Below, one piece after another: positions 23,546 to 32,905 of a DNA stretch of 64,000 nucleotides. The notes beneath the pieces are model-generated. The model was not told where the DNA came from. It did not search any database and saw only the letters and a list, made by a program, of their open reading frames with translations. The translations under genes were made by a program, and so were the position numbers. The stretch's first letter is position 1. Every line of letters starts with the position of its first letter. Source of the stretch: Loripinus fragilis (Eukaryota; Mollusca; Bivalvia; Lucinida; Lucinidae). The stretch covers positions 31,292,690 through 31,356,689 of the forward strand of contig OZ026530.1 in NCBI GenBank assembly GCA_964019695.1. The letters are read 5' to 3'.

Positions 23546-23679
23546 ACTAAACCTGTGTCTAATACTTGCTTGGAAACATTATACCATTAACTCCTACACT
23601 TTTCAAACCATATTGGGTCTTTCAAGAAACAGAAGCAGCGGATCCTAGTAAGGTTATAAAAGTGGGCCCCTATTTCTTA

Positions 23680-24260
23680 GGGGTACCCAAAAGAAACATC
23701 TCAGTGAAACCGTTCTTTTGAGCACCCCAGGCTTTCAAGTGCTCTTCAACAAAAAAGTAGGGAATAAGTTGAGATAAAAATTTTGAAAAAGTAGTGAAAA
23801 GGTAGGGATTATCAGTTTAAAAAGTAGGGATAGTAGGGCTTTTCCAAGTTCAAAATTCATCACAATGAGTGGTTAGAAATAAGTAATTTCACACTTAATA
23901 AGCAGGATAATTGCTGTGACAAAAGTACAAGCTGAACAGAGAGACATTTGGGGTTAGAAATTAAAAACTGAGATGTTTTGTAGCGTGTTCCATGAAAAAA
24001 TACATTGGTTAACATATAAAATCCAAGCGAGCAAGGAAAAATTTCTGGATTTTTACTTGTAAATGACATTTTAGATCGAAAAAGTAGGGATAGCAAGACA
24101 TTTTCATGAAAAAGTAGGAGCAAATGAAAAAAGTAGGGAAAAGTAGGAAAAATAGGAAAAGTAGGGCCCGCTTGAAAGCCTGCACCCCAAACATATGTTT
24201 AAAATGATGAATATGAAAATATTTACAATTCTATGCTTAAACCATTTGCATATATCATAT
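23680..24260. mobile_element. Hairpin family C copy split by a nested MITE
   Basis: Left half GGGGTACCCAAAAGAAACATC to GAGCACCCC (23728), right half resumes CACCCCAAACATATGTTT at 24183. The family sequence is continuous once 23729-24181 and one GCACCCC are removed. Confidence 0.8.
23729..24181. mobile_element. hAT-like MITE (AGGCTTTCAAG ends)
   Basis: 453 bp with inverted ends AGGCTTTCAAGTG and CGCTTGAAAGCCT, and a GCACCCC duplication (23722-23728, 24182-24188) that is 7-8 bp depending on the boundary, as expected for hAT. The interior repeats AAAAGTAGGGA. Confidence 0.82.
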
Positions 24261-24381
24261 CTAGAACTATAAAGTTTACCAAATATATCCACAGAAGGCA
24301 GACACCCATACACATCGGGTTTCCTTTTACTGTATATGTACATCGTGGGTAAAATTTCAAAATTTCAAAAACCCTGAACTT

Positions 24382-24910
24382 CAGAAATTCAAATCTTAAA
24401 ACATGCAGTATGCCTGCGAAATATTTACAATCTCAAGTTCATATTGTCAATTGCTTTTATACAAATGGATTTTAAAGCAGAGAAGCTATGCCTATCTGCC
24501 TAATTCAGTATTTTGAGGCTGACTTTCTGTGGGAAGTCAGCCTCAAAATACTTAATTCAGGAATTCAAATCTTAAAACATGCAGTATGCCTGCGAAATAT
24601 TTACAATTTCAAGTTCATATTGTCAATTGCTTTTATACAAATGGATTGTAAATCAGAGAAGCTATGCCTATCTGCCTAAATCAGTATTTTGAGGCTGACT
24701 TTCTGTGGAAAGTCAGCCTCAAAATACTTAATTCAGAAATTCAAATCTTAAAACATGCAGTATGCCTGCGAAATATTTACAATTTCAAGTTCATATTGTC
24801 AATTGCTTTTATACAAATGGATTGTAAATCAGAGAAGCTATGCGTATCTGCCTAATTCAGTATTTTCAGGCTGATTTTCTGTGGAAAGTAAGCCTCAAAA
24901 TTCTGAATTC
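24382..24910 (+). repeat. Satellite, three units of 176 bp
   Basis: Units start at 24382, 24558 and 24734 and are more than 90 percent identical by eye. Each has a hairpin: ATTTTGAGGCTGACTTTC and its inverse GAAAGTCAGCCTCAAAAT around a short TGTGG loop. A single hairpin of the same type is at 46700-46745. Confidence 0.88.
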
Positions 24911-26110
24911 AGGAATAATCCTGGAACCTTTCACTCACACTCTTGTATACATTGAAGTCAGCCTCAAAATTTTAATTCAGGAATAATCCTGAAAACTTCA
25001 ACCCATGAGGGTCTGAATGGGGTAGAATGATACATGAATATCAGCCATTTTCTATAATGAATAGTGAATAATGAGTCAAAAAAATAATGAGTAGTGAATA
25101 ATGAGCGCCTAAAAATATAATAAATAATCCTATTTTTTAATGAATAGAAGAAAAAAATAGTGAATAGTGAATGACCAGATGTTAATGAACTATGGGTCTT
25201 ATTTTAATGAATAACCCAAAATTTTAATGAGATGAATAATAGGCTAAATTTTTAATGTCAGAATAGTGAATACCAGACCCCCCATCCAGACCCGCACCCA
25301 TGCTCTGGTGCACATGGAAAGTCAGCCTCAAAAAATTCTAAATTCAGAAATAATCCTGGAACCTTTTACCTTTTGCTCTTGTGTAAAAGGAAGTCAGTCC
25401 AATTTTTTTTTAATTCAGGATTAATCCTGAAATCTTTCAACAAATCTCTGCTGTACAAGGAAGTCAGTCTCAAAATTCTGAATTCAGGAATAACCCTGGA
25501 ACCTGTTACTCATGCTCTGGTGTACAAGGAAGTCCGTCCAAGAATTATTTTGATCCAGGATTAATCCCAAAACCTTTCACCGAACCTCTGCAGTCTCAAA
25601 ATTCTGAATTCATGAATAATCCTAAAACCTTTCATCCATGCATTGGTGTACATTAAAAGGCATCCTCGAAATTTTGAATTCAGAAATGATCCTGGAACCC
25701 TTTACTCATGCTTTTGTGTACATAGAAGTCAGCCCAAAAATGGGCCTAGACGGGATAAAACCTGTCTTTTGGGGTTTGTGAACACAGGTGCAGACCAGCA
25801 TGGGCATCCACGCAGTCTGATCAGCGCCTTTGTTATTCGCTTTTTGGAAAGTATCGTATGTTAACTTGCTACTGGTGAAATTTCAATTCTCAAGCTAGTC
25901 TCTGTAACTTAGGAGACTGGTTTGAAACTCACTTTGTCGGAAACCCCGAAGACAAGTTTTCTGGAGACGAGGCCCAAATTATTTTAATCCAGGATTAAGC
26001 CTGAAATCATTCACCCAAGCTCATCTGTACATGAAAGTCAGTCTCAAAACTCTGAATTCATGAATAATCCTGAAACCTTTCATCAATGCTCTAGTGTACT
26101 TGGATGGAGG
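24905..26110 (+). repeat. Degenerate minisatellite of about 70-90 bp
   Basis: Repeated pattern GAATTCAGGAATAATCCTG, GGAACCTTTCAC, TCATGCTCT, GTGTACA, AGTCAGTCTCAAAATTCT from 24905 to 26100. It is interrupted by a transposon (25013-25300) and by a different repeat at 25744-25975 that resembles 36640-36735. It grades out of the 176-bp satellite. Confidence 0.7.
25013..25300 (+). mobile_element. Non-autonomous DNA transposon (GGGTCTGGATGGGG family), copy 2
   Basis: Starts AGGGTCTGAATGGGG and ends CCCCCCATCCAGACCCGC, with ACCCATG at both junctions, supporting a 7-8 bp duplication. The interior matches the copy at 2180-2505 (ATGAATAGTGAATAATGAG). Confidence 0.8.
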
Positions 26111-26180
26111 TTATTTGAAAACACTTGAAAAAAGAAGTTCCATCAATGTGAAACGGTCTTGTAAAATATTTCTAAACGAT

Positions 26181-26378
26181 TTTTTTTTTATTTGATTCTT
26201 TTCGTCCCATCAACAATCTTTCAGTTAAACAAGGACGGGTCTTCCTGGGTTGAACCAGTACTAAGCTAGGATAAATGTGTCTTGCTCAAGAACCACAACG
26301 CAGTGACGCCGGTGAGGCTCGAACCCATGGCCCTTCGGTCTTGAGTCAAGTACACAACGGCTGAGTCACTGCGCTCCC
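26181..26378 (-). mobile_element. tRNA-derived SINE, copy 2
   Basis: Same family as 9572-9770, about 90 percent alike; the B-box GGTTCGAGCCT is intact and the A-box slightly damaged. A 22-bp target duplication with two mismatches frames it (26159-26180, 26379-26400). The right duplication spans the stop codon of the truncated zinc-finger copy, so the SINE landed at its 3' end. Confidence 0.9.
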
Positions 26379-26391
26379 TTGTAAAATATAT

Positions 26392-27045
26392 CTAAATGAT
26401 CACAGGAGGAACACCTTCACCGGTCAAGTGTTTTTTATAATGCCTCCTTAAGGAGCTACCATCCACAAATGCCTTACCGCATGTATCACATATGTGAGGT
26501 TTGATTCCCGAATGTATTTTACAATGCCTTCTATAGGAACAGTCATCTTTAAAAGCTTTCCCGCAAATTAGACATTCGTACAGCTTATCTTCTGTTTGTA
26601 TTTTCTTATGCTTATATAAATAGTTGCCAGTTGCAAAGGCTTTATCACATATGTCACATTTAAAGGTTATCTCACCGGTAAGTTGTTGGCGTTGTTTTTT
26701 TGCTGTGCCACCTTCCCTGGCGGATTTACTTGGTTGGTGGATTTTTTCTCCAGTGTGGCGTCTATAGTGTCTTTTTAACAAGCTGAACTCTGTGAAGGCT
26801 TTTTCACAAATATTACAAATGTGTGGTTTCTCTCCAGTATGTATTTTAACGTGTCTCCTTAAAGCACTACCGTCCGAGAATCGTTTTCCGCAATGCTCAC
26901 ATTCGTAGGGTTTCTCTCCAGTGTGTATGTTACGATGTGTCTTTAAATGGCTGCTGCATGAGAACTTTTTACCGCATGTGTCGCACTCGTACGGTCTATT
27001 CCCAGTGTGTGTAATCATGTGTATCTTCAAGTATCTGTTAGTTGC
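26392..27045 (-). pseudogene. Truncated tandem copy of the C2H2 zinc-finger gene
   Basis: A 3'-terminal copy of the neighbouring gene, displaced by exactly 911 bp and about 98 percent identical in protein (four differences in 212 residues). It covers the end of finger 2 through the last residue and has no 5' half, start or repeat domain. Homology stops abruptly at 27045, where a MITE begins. The sixth finger has lost a zinc ligand: its final His is Gln (CAA; the changed base is 26596). The other changes are Ala to Thr twice and Lys to Ile. No promoter is visible, so it is probably not expressed alone. It could still be read as an alternative 3' exon of the upstream gene. Confidence 0.88.
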
Positions 27046-27300
27046 TAATAATCTAACATTTGTGCTGCTGTATTATGGAATTTATTTAACTTGTTGCGAA
27101 AAAGTGATAAAATGCTCGGCTTGAGCCGAGCATTTTATCACTTTTTTGCAACGAGTCGACTCGGCTCAAGCCGAGCATTTTATCCCTTTTTTGCAACGAG
27201 TCGACTCGGCTCAAGCCGAGCATTTTATCACTTTTTTCGCAATGAGTTTACTAATTCAATAAACCATGAGCACACATGTAAGATCCTCTATGTAAAATAT
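27046..27300. mobile_element. Palindromic MITE with an expanded 45-bp centre (family D)
   Basis: Fills the whole gap between the two zinc-finger copies. Outer arms AACATTTGTGCTGC and, inverted, GAGCACACATGTAAGA are imperfect. The centre carries three copies, 45 bp apart (27125, 27170, 27215), of GCCGAGCATTTTATC with the inverse GATAAAATGCTCGGC at 27106. A related single-centre copy is at 30253-30410. On the minus strand AATAAA at 27081-27086 is a candidate poly-A signal for the gene ending at 27303. Confidence 0.75.
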
Positions 27301-27302
27301 TC

Positions 27303-29396
27303 CTAAATGATAACAGGAGGAACACCTTCACCCGTTAAGTGTTTCTTATAATGCCGCCTTAAGGAGCTACCGTCCACAAATGCTTTACCACACGTATCAC
27401 ATATGTGCGGTTTTATTCCCGAATGTATTTTACAATGCCTTCTATAGGAACAGTCATCTTTAAAAGCTTTCCCGCAAATTAGACATTCGTACAGCTTATC
27501 TTCTGTATGTATTTTCTTATGCTTATATAAATAGTTGCCAGTCGCAAAGGCTTTGTCACATATGTCACATTTGAAGGTTTTCTCTCCGGTAAGTTGTTGG
27601 CGTTGTTTTTTTGCTGCGCCGCCTTCCCTGGCGGATTTACTAGGTTGGTGGATTTTTTCTCCAGTGTGGCGTCTATAGTGTCTTTTTAACAAGCTGAACT
27701 CTGCGAAGGCTTTTTCACAAATATTACAAATGTGTGGTTTCTCTCCAGTATGTATTTTAACGTGTCTCCTTAAAGCACTACCGTCCGAGAATCGTTTTCC
27801 GCAATGCTCGCATTCGTAGGGTTTCTCCCCAGTGTGTATGTTACGATGTGTCTTTAAATGGCTGCTGCATGAGAACTTTTTACCGCATGTGTCACACTCG
27901 TACGGTCTATTCCCAGTGTGTGTTATCATGTGTATCTTCAAGTATCTGTTAGTTGCAAACGACTTGTAACATACAGTGCATACATAGGTTTTCTGTCGAG
28001 TGTGTACTTGGAGATGGCGGATTAAGGCCTTAGCAGTGGCGAAAGCTTTACCACAGGCGTCACACGTGTAAGGCTCCTCTCCAGTAATGCTTGTACTTGC
28101 TACTGCAGAGGGGCTTGTAGAGCTGCCATCTTTGATAGGTTTCTTCTTCTTACGTAATTTAAGAGATCCACTAGATTCCTTCTTTATACGTAATTTGAGA
28201 GCATCATTAGATTCTTTCTTTGTATGTAATTTAAGAGAGCCATTAGGTTCCTCCTTAATATGTGATCCCAGAGAGCCATTAGGTTCCTTCCCCGTATGTA
28301 ATTTAACAGGGCAATTAGGTTCCTCCTTAGTACCTTCAGCGAGGGTGTCATTAGGTCCCTTCCCCCTATGTAATTTAAGAGGGCTATTGGGTTCCTCCTT
28401 AATATCTAATTTGAAAGTGTCTTTAGTTTCCTTCTCAGTATGTAATCGGAGAGGGTCATTAGGTTCCTTTAGAGCATGTAATCCGAGATGGCCATTAGGT
28501 TTCTCCTCAGTCAGTGACTTGAGAGGGTCATTAGGTTCCTTCCCAGCATGTAATCCCAGGTGGCTATTAGGTTCCTTCTCAGTATGTAGTCTGAGATGGC
28601 TATTGGGTTCCCTCCCAGTATTTAATCCAAGATGGCTATTAGGTTCCTTCTCAGTATGTAGTCCTAGATGGCTATTGGGTTCCCTCCCAGTATGCAATCC
28701 CAGGTGGCTATTAGGTTCCTTCTCAGTATGTAGTCCGAGATGGCTATTGGGTTCCCTCCCAGTATTTAATCCAAGATGGTGATTAGGTTCTTTGTCAGTA
28801 TTTAATCCGAGATGGCTATTGGGTTCCCTCCCAGTATGCAATCCAAGATGGCTATTGGGTTCTTTTTCAGCATGTAATCCGAGCTGGCTATTAGGTTCTT
28901 TGCCAGCATGAAAACCGAGATGGCTATTGGGTTCCCTCCCAGTATGTAATCCAAGATGGCTATTAGCTTCATTCCAAGTATGAAATCCAAGATGGCTATT
29001 GGGTTCCTTCCAACTATGCAATCCAATATGGCTGTTAGGTTCTTTCCAAGTATGTAGTCCAAGATGGCTGTTAGGTTCATTCCCAGTAGGTAATCCGAGA
29101 TAGCCATAAGGTACCTCTCCAGTATGAAATCTGAGAGGGCCAGTAGGTTCCTCCCCTGCATGTAACCCAAGAGGACCAGTAGGTCCCTTCCAGGTATTTA
29201 ATCCGAGATGATTATTAACTTGACTTTGCTGTGAAAAGGTACTGGTACAATAGTTACATTTATTCCACGTTTCGCCAGTAAGTCTTTCCATTTCAAACTT
29301 TAATGTACTGTCATTTGAAAATGCTCTGGCACACTTACATTCCGCAGACTTCTTCTCAGTTGGATCTTCTGACTGTGTTTCCATGTTGTTATTCAA
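27303..29396 (-). CDS. C2H2 zinc-finger protein with linker-derived tandem repeats
   Basis: A 697-residue intronless protein, probably a nuclear DNA-binding factor; its target is unknown. Residues 1-71 hold two degenerate fingers (CKCARAF and CNYCTSTF). Residues 72-419 are 29 units of 12 residues around EPNSHLGLHTGK, acidic to basic towards the end. Residues 420-442 are a Ser-rich spacer. Residues 443-686 are eight C2H2 fingers of the form C-x2-C-x12-H-x3-H; five come first, then a 26-residue insert (KSAREGGAAKKQRQQ), then three. Linkers are mostly TGEKP-like. The tail is GVPPVII. The ATG at 29396 matches the start of the paralog at 63104; an internal ATG four codons later is an alternative. 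The repeat unit looks like the finger end plus linker (H, TGEKP) without the zinc-binding half. Stop TAG at 27303-27305. Confidence 0.92.
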   Translation of the reverse strand: MNNNMETQSEDPTEKKSAECKCARAFSNDSTLKFEMERLTGETWNKCNYCTSTFSQQSQVNNHLGLNTWKGPTGPLGLHAGEEPTGPLRFHTGEVPYGYLGLPTGNEPNSHLGLHTWKEPNSHIGLHSWKEPNSHLGFHTWNEANSHLGLHTGREPNSHLGFHAGKEPNSQLGLHAEKEPNSHLGLHTGREPNSHLGLNTDKEPNHHLGLNTGREPNSHLGLHTEKEPNSHLGLHTGREPNSHLGLHTEKEPNSHLGLNTGREPNSHLRLHTEKEPNSHLGLHAGKEPNDPLKSLTEEKPNGHLGLHALKEPNDPLRLHTEKETKDTFKLDIKEEPNSPLKLHRGKGPNDTLAEGTKEEPNCPVKLHTGKEPNGSLGSHIKEEPNGSLKLHTKKESNDALKLRIKKESSGSLKLRKKKKPIKDGSSTSPSAVASTSITGEEPYTCDACGKAFATAKALIRHLQVHTRQKTYVCTVCYKSFATNRYLKIHMITHTGNRPYECDTCGKKFSCSSHLKTHRNIHTGEKPYECEHCGKRFSDGSALRRHVKIHTGEKPHICNICEKAFAEFSLLKRHYRRHTGEKIHQPSKSAREGGAAKKQRQQLTGEKTFKCDICDKAFATGNYLYKHKKIHTEDKLYECLICGKAFKDDCSYRRHCKIHSGIKPHICDTCGKAFVDGSSLRRHYKKHLTGEGVPPVII
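28140..29183 (-). repeat. 36-bp coding minisatellite inside the zinc-finger gene
   Basis: 29 in-frame units of 12 codons, most regular at 28550-29090 (PNSHLGLHTGRE and PNSHLGLHTEKE alternating, hinting at a 24-residue higher-order unit) and decayed towards the fingers. The frame is preserved throughout and there are no stops, so it is under coding constraint. Confidence 0.9.
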
Positions 29397-29685
29397 CGTT
29401 TATCTTCTTTCACACACAGAAGCCCAGCTACTTGAACAACGGACTGGCTTGATTTTCAAACTGTTGATCAGTTCCTTAACTATCTGTCTGCCTACTGTAC
29501 CGGTAGTATGACCCAGGTTTAAATTACCAAATCAATGCAAAAATGCCATTACCCAATATTCAACACTTTTAAAATCAAATTGGTTCATGATATTAAGTTC
29601 TATGTAAGAGCACACTTGATGTATCAGTATAGCAATTTAACAACTAAAAAAGGTACAAAACATTGCTATAAAACAGTATCACTTT
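29397..29685 (-). promoter_or_regulatory. Conserved 5' flank of the zinc-finger gene
   Basis: Read on the minus strand, this flank aligns by eye with 62806-63103 upstream of the plus-strand paralog. Shared blocks are TTTAAAAGTGTTGAATA, ATTTGGTAATTTA, ATAGTTAA, a TATCAACA-like block, and TTCTGTRTGTGAAMGAAGATA just before the start. It probably includes promoter and leader. No TATA box is obvious. Confidence 0.55.
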
Positions 29686-29942
29686 TTTTCTCGTTCTAAC
29701 AGTTTGAAAGTCTTCCGTATTTATGTAGAGTCCCTATATTTTCCTTGTATAATGTTCTTCTGTTTACTGGCTTGGATCAGCTATAGTGAAAGTGGTCCAA
29801 CTTGATCTTGATGAAGTCACTGTATGAGCAAATGTGTTGGTAGTGTGGTGTACCAGATTCTTCGTTGTATGTTGGCACGCTTGAAAGTTTTCGGTCTCAC
29901 AGAAATGGACAGTAGATTTCTGAAAGGTACAAGAAATGATTT

Positions 29943-30199
29943 AGGGGACAAAAATTCCACTCGTCCACTCGTAATTACGAGTGAAATCTAGAAAGGACGA
30001 GTAATTCTTCCCAATGCACTCGTCCTGTAGGACAAGTGCTTTGGGAAGAATTACTCAAGGAAGTCATATTACATATTACTCCCTTATGTTCTTTATTGCA
30101 TACGCCTTTTAAGGACAAAAGCACACATTTGCAGGATGAGTGAAAATTGTAAGTCATTCGTCCTGCAGGACAAGTGCAATATTGAAATATTTTTGTCCC
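29943..30199 (+). mobile_element. GGGGACAAAAA family MITE, copy 1
   Basis: Ends AGGGGACAAAAATTCC and ATTTTTGTCCC. The interior is a chain of small palindromes: CTCGTAATTACGAG and CTCGTCCTGTAGGACAAG, later CTGCAGGACAAGTGC. Copies at 60984-61494 and, inverted, 62098-62351. Confidence 0.8.
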
Positions 30200-30252
30200 A
30201 TGACTGATTCTAGAACTTTTTGCATATGCAGGGATCAAATTAAGCACTTGCT

Positions 30253-30410
30253 AAATAGAGGATCTTACATGAGTGCTCATGTTTTATTGAATTCATTTAA
30301 CGAGTTGGAGAAAAGAGATAAAATGCGAGGCTTGTCGAGCATTTTATCTCTTTTTTGCAACGAGTTTAATAAAATCAATAATACAAGAGCATGAATGTTA
30401 GATTCTATTT
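30253..30410. mobile_element. Palindromic MITE family D, single-centre copy
   Basis: AAATAGAGGATCTTACATG at the left is answered by ATGTTAGATTCTATTT at the right. The centre is GAGATAAAATGC..GCATTTTATCTC. Same family as 27046-27300, without its 45-bp expansion. Confidence 0.75.
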
Positions 30411-30429
30411 ATCATATGACTAAAACTTT

Positions 30430-30770
30430 GAAATCTGATTTCTGGCGTAAAAACGTTAAAATTTTGTCAATATGTACGCAACGTTGTTATGGACGTCATA
30501 ACGTTTCCCGTAAATCTATAAACCACTAGTGTTTTATAGATTTTATTGCATGGCGTTATTTCACTCCCAGAAGCGACGTCAAATGATAAAATGACATTCA
30601 GATTACTTTGAGTGTAAAAAGTTAAGATTTTGACATTATGTACACAACATTGTTATGGACGATATTTCATAATGTTACCAAAATGTGTAAACCACTAGTG
30701 GTTAACAGATTTTTATGAATGACCTTATATGACTTCCAAACATGACATCATGTGATAAATGCTAGTAGTT
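30430..30770 (+). repeat. Direct duplication, period about 167 bp
   Basis: GTTAAAATTTTGTCAATATG and AACGTTGTTATGGACG at about 30455 recur as GTTAAGATTTTGACATTATG and AACATTGTTATGGACG at about 30621, each followed by a TAAACCACTAGTG block. Function unknown. Confidence 0.7.
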
Positions 30771-31452
30771 TTCTCCAAAAGCAAGTAGAAAATACCGTCG
30801 CATGTAAAAACAAGTCGTTATCATTCAATATAAAAATCTGCATGGTATAATGTGGGATCCTGATCAGCCTGCTTCTTTTAGAAGCTGGCTGATCTAAGTC
30901 CACACTATTTGGCAGAAAACATCACAGAAAGATGATGATAAATAGTTTTTTGGCACACAATCTGATCTACTAATTGAATTAGTTAATTTTTCTAGGACCA
31001 AATAAAAAAATATGTGTTGTTCAGGTTACACCCTGAAATAGATTAGGGTAGGTGCAGTAGGTAGGATACTATCTTTTTTGGAAAACTTTTTTTCTTGGAA
31101 TATTCAGACCTGCTTAAAAATGAAATGAGACAAAACTGATATAAAGGGTCTATTTTTGAAGATATAACCTTATTTTAAACCTTTTACTTCCAACACCAAA
31201 GACTGAATGCATAGAAATTTAGATTTCGATTTCAGACGGTCATTTTGACACATATTTGTGTGTCTGACAGCTAGTTTTCTGGCTACTGGTGGTTTTGTCA
31301 AATTATTTCGCAAAATTCCATTATATTGCCATGATTACTAGTATTCAGGCTTTTTCAAATTCAATGATTTTTCCATGCATGGAACTTTTTTTGTGATTTT
31401 CCAGGTTTTGCATGATTTCCAGAGCTTGTCGGACTTTTTATTTGTAAAATTA

Positions 31453-31819
31453 CAGGGACCAAGCTAGGGGGCGACTAGGGCAAAAAAGTCGCCCTAGGGG
31501 CCGAAATTTCGCCCTAAATGGGACCCAGGGAAAATTTTTTTTTTTTTTTTTTTTTAGGGAGACTCATTTTCATTCTGTCACCACACAAATGCAAGATGTG
31601 GTGATGTGGTGACATTATCAGACAATCTACTACCACTGCATCGTGTTTCTCTTTCCATTAAATGGCAATAGTATGTGTAATGGCTAATTTGCTTCTAAAT
31701 TGACAGAGAATGACGTAATTTTGCCTTATAACTTCTCCCTATCTGACTGTCACTTCTCCCTAATTTTCCTGCAGGGAGAAGTCACTTCTCCCTAAAATTC
31801 TGGGCCAGCTTGGTCCCTG
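31453..31819 (-). mobile_element. hAT-like MITE (CAGGGACCAAGCT family), copy 1
   Basis: Ends CAGGGACCAAGCTAGG and CAGCTTGGTCCCTG; AATTACA lies at both outer junctions. Shares with copies at 56608 and 57881 the blocks AGGGAGAAGT, TAGTAGATTGTC and GGGCGAAATTTCGG. It contains a T-tract (31536-31555). Confidence 0.83.
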
Positions 31820-31859
31820 AATTACATGTGATTATTTCCTTTTTTCATTTGTTTATTAT

Positions 31860-32575
31860 ATACTTTTGTTCTGGCCCTTTCTGGGTGCTCAAAAGAATTG
31901 TCTTATTTGGACAATTCTTTTGAGTATGCACAAAATGATATGTTTTGGTTGAGAAATAAGAAAATTTATTTCTAATAATTCACTTTCATCTGAAGGCATG
32001 TGTACATGTAACATGTATAAGCAAAAGTTGTAGACGGCACTGGCTTAGATAAACAATTTGTTTGCATAAAGTTGCACGCCTACCAAACGCTTGAATGCTC
32101 AACATCTGGTTGAATATTAAAAACAATTCCTCCAGGAAGAGAATCAAAAATCGGGGAATGTCATGCAACAGACTATGCATTCCTACTTTTGTGGTATAAA
32201 TTTGAGGTCAGAAAGTTCTCTCATTTTGTCAGATTTACATTTGCTTTAAATAGGTGTACCAGAATTTGACAGGAACGTGTTTATCGCGCGAAAAGTAAAT
32301 ATGACCTAATGAGAAAACTTTCTGAGCTCGTTTTTATACCACAAACCATTGGAATCCATAGGCTGTTGCATGACATTCCCCTTCATAGAGCAGTTGTTTT
32401 TAATATTCAACCAGATGTTTAGCATTCGAGCGTTTGGTAGGCGTGAATTGTAAATATTTTCTTATCTATCTTTTTTAACATATGTTTTGGGTGCTCAAAG
32501 GAACCGTCTCATTGAGAAAGTTCTTTTGAGTACCCACAAGATATGTTTGGGTTGAGAAATACGAAAAATATTTTT
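31860..32575. mobile_element. Hairpin family C copies around a nested palindromic MITE
   Basis: Two family C hairpins (about 31885-31960 and 32470-32560) flank unassigned sequence and the element at 32075-32445. Comparison with 60300-60360 (TAGATAAACAAAACTTGTAA) shows the nested element interrupts family C outer sequence. Confidence 0.6.
32075..32445. mobile_element. Palindromic MITE with CACGCCTACCAAACGC ends
   Basis: 371 bp; arms of about 150 bp are nearly complementary, for example CATCTGGTTGAATATTAAAA on the left, answered by TTTTAATATTCAACCAGATG on the right, and GGGGAATGTCATGCAACAG by its inverse. The loop is AT-rich. No coding content. Confidence 0.82.
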
Positions 32576-32814
32576 GCTACAGTCACTCTGAGTGAGAGGG
32601 TCACATAGTGATACATTGTTTTTTCTGCTGTATTGATTTTGCTCCCAGGGATTTTTTTTGCAATTTTGGGAAGGGACCCTAAGGCCTTTCAGATTGGGAA
32701 AAAATTAGCGGGATAAACCCCTAAATTGGTTTATTTGTTATAATGCACAATTATGGTAAAAAAACTATAACACATACTATATTGAGGCCCCCAGATAAGA
32801 GAGTGTAGCTGAAA

Positions 32815-32905
32815 ATTATTTCCTTATTTCTCAACCAAAACATATGTCTCGACGAGACGGTTCTTTTGAGCACCCAAAACACATGTTTAAACAGAATACA
32901 AATTT
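32815..32905. mobile_element. Hairpin family C, short copy
   Basis: TTATTTCTCAACCAAAACA, then GACGAGACGGTTCTTTTGAG and CACCCAAAACACATGTTTAA. The left arm of the hairpin is partly deleted. Confidence 0.65.

Noticed and set aside
24382..24910. A CRISPR-like array
   Set aside because: Units of 176 bp repeat in full with no variable spacers, and the context is animal nuclear DNA; it is a satellite.
28087..28782. A 231-codon plus-strand frame, rich in Leu, Gly and Ser
   Set aside because: It is the antisense reading of the 36-bp coding minisatellite of the zinc-finger gene; a repeat whose unit is a multiple of three keeps several frames open.
28802..29170. A 122-codon minus-strand frame in another register over the same minisatellite
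   Set aside because: Shadow of the same tandem repeat; no homology or start context.
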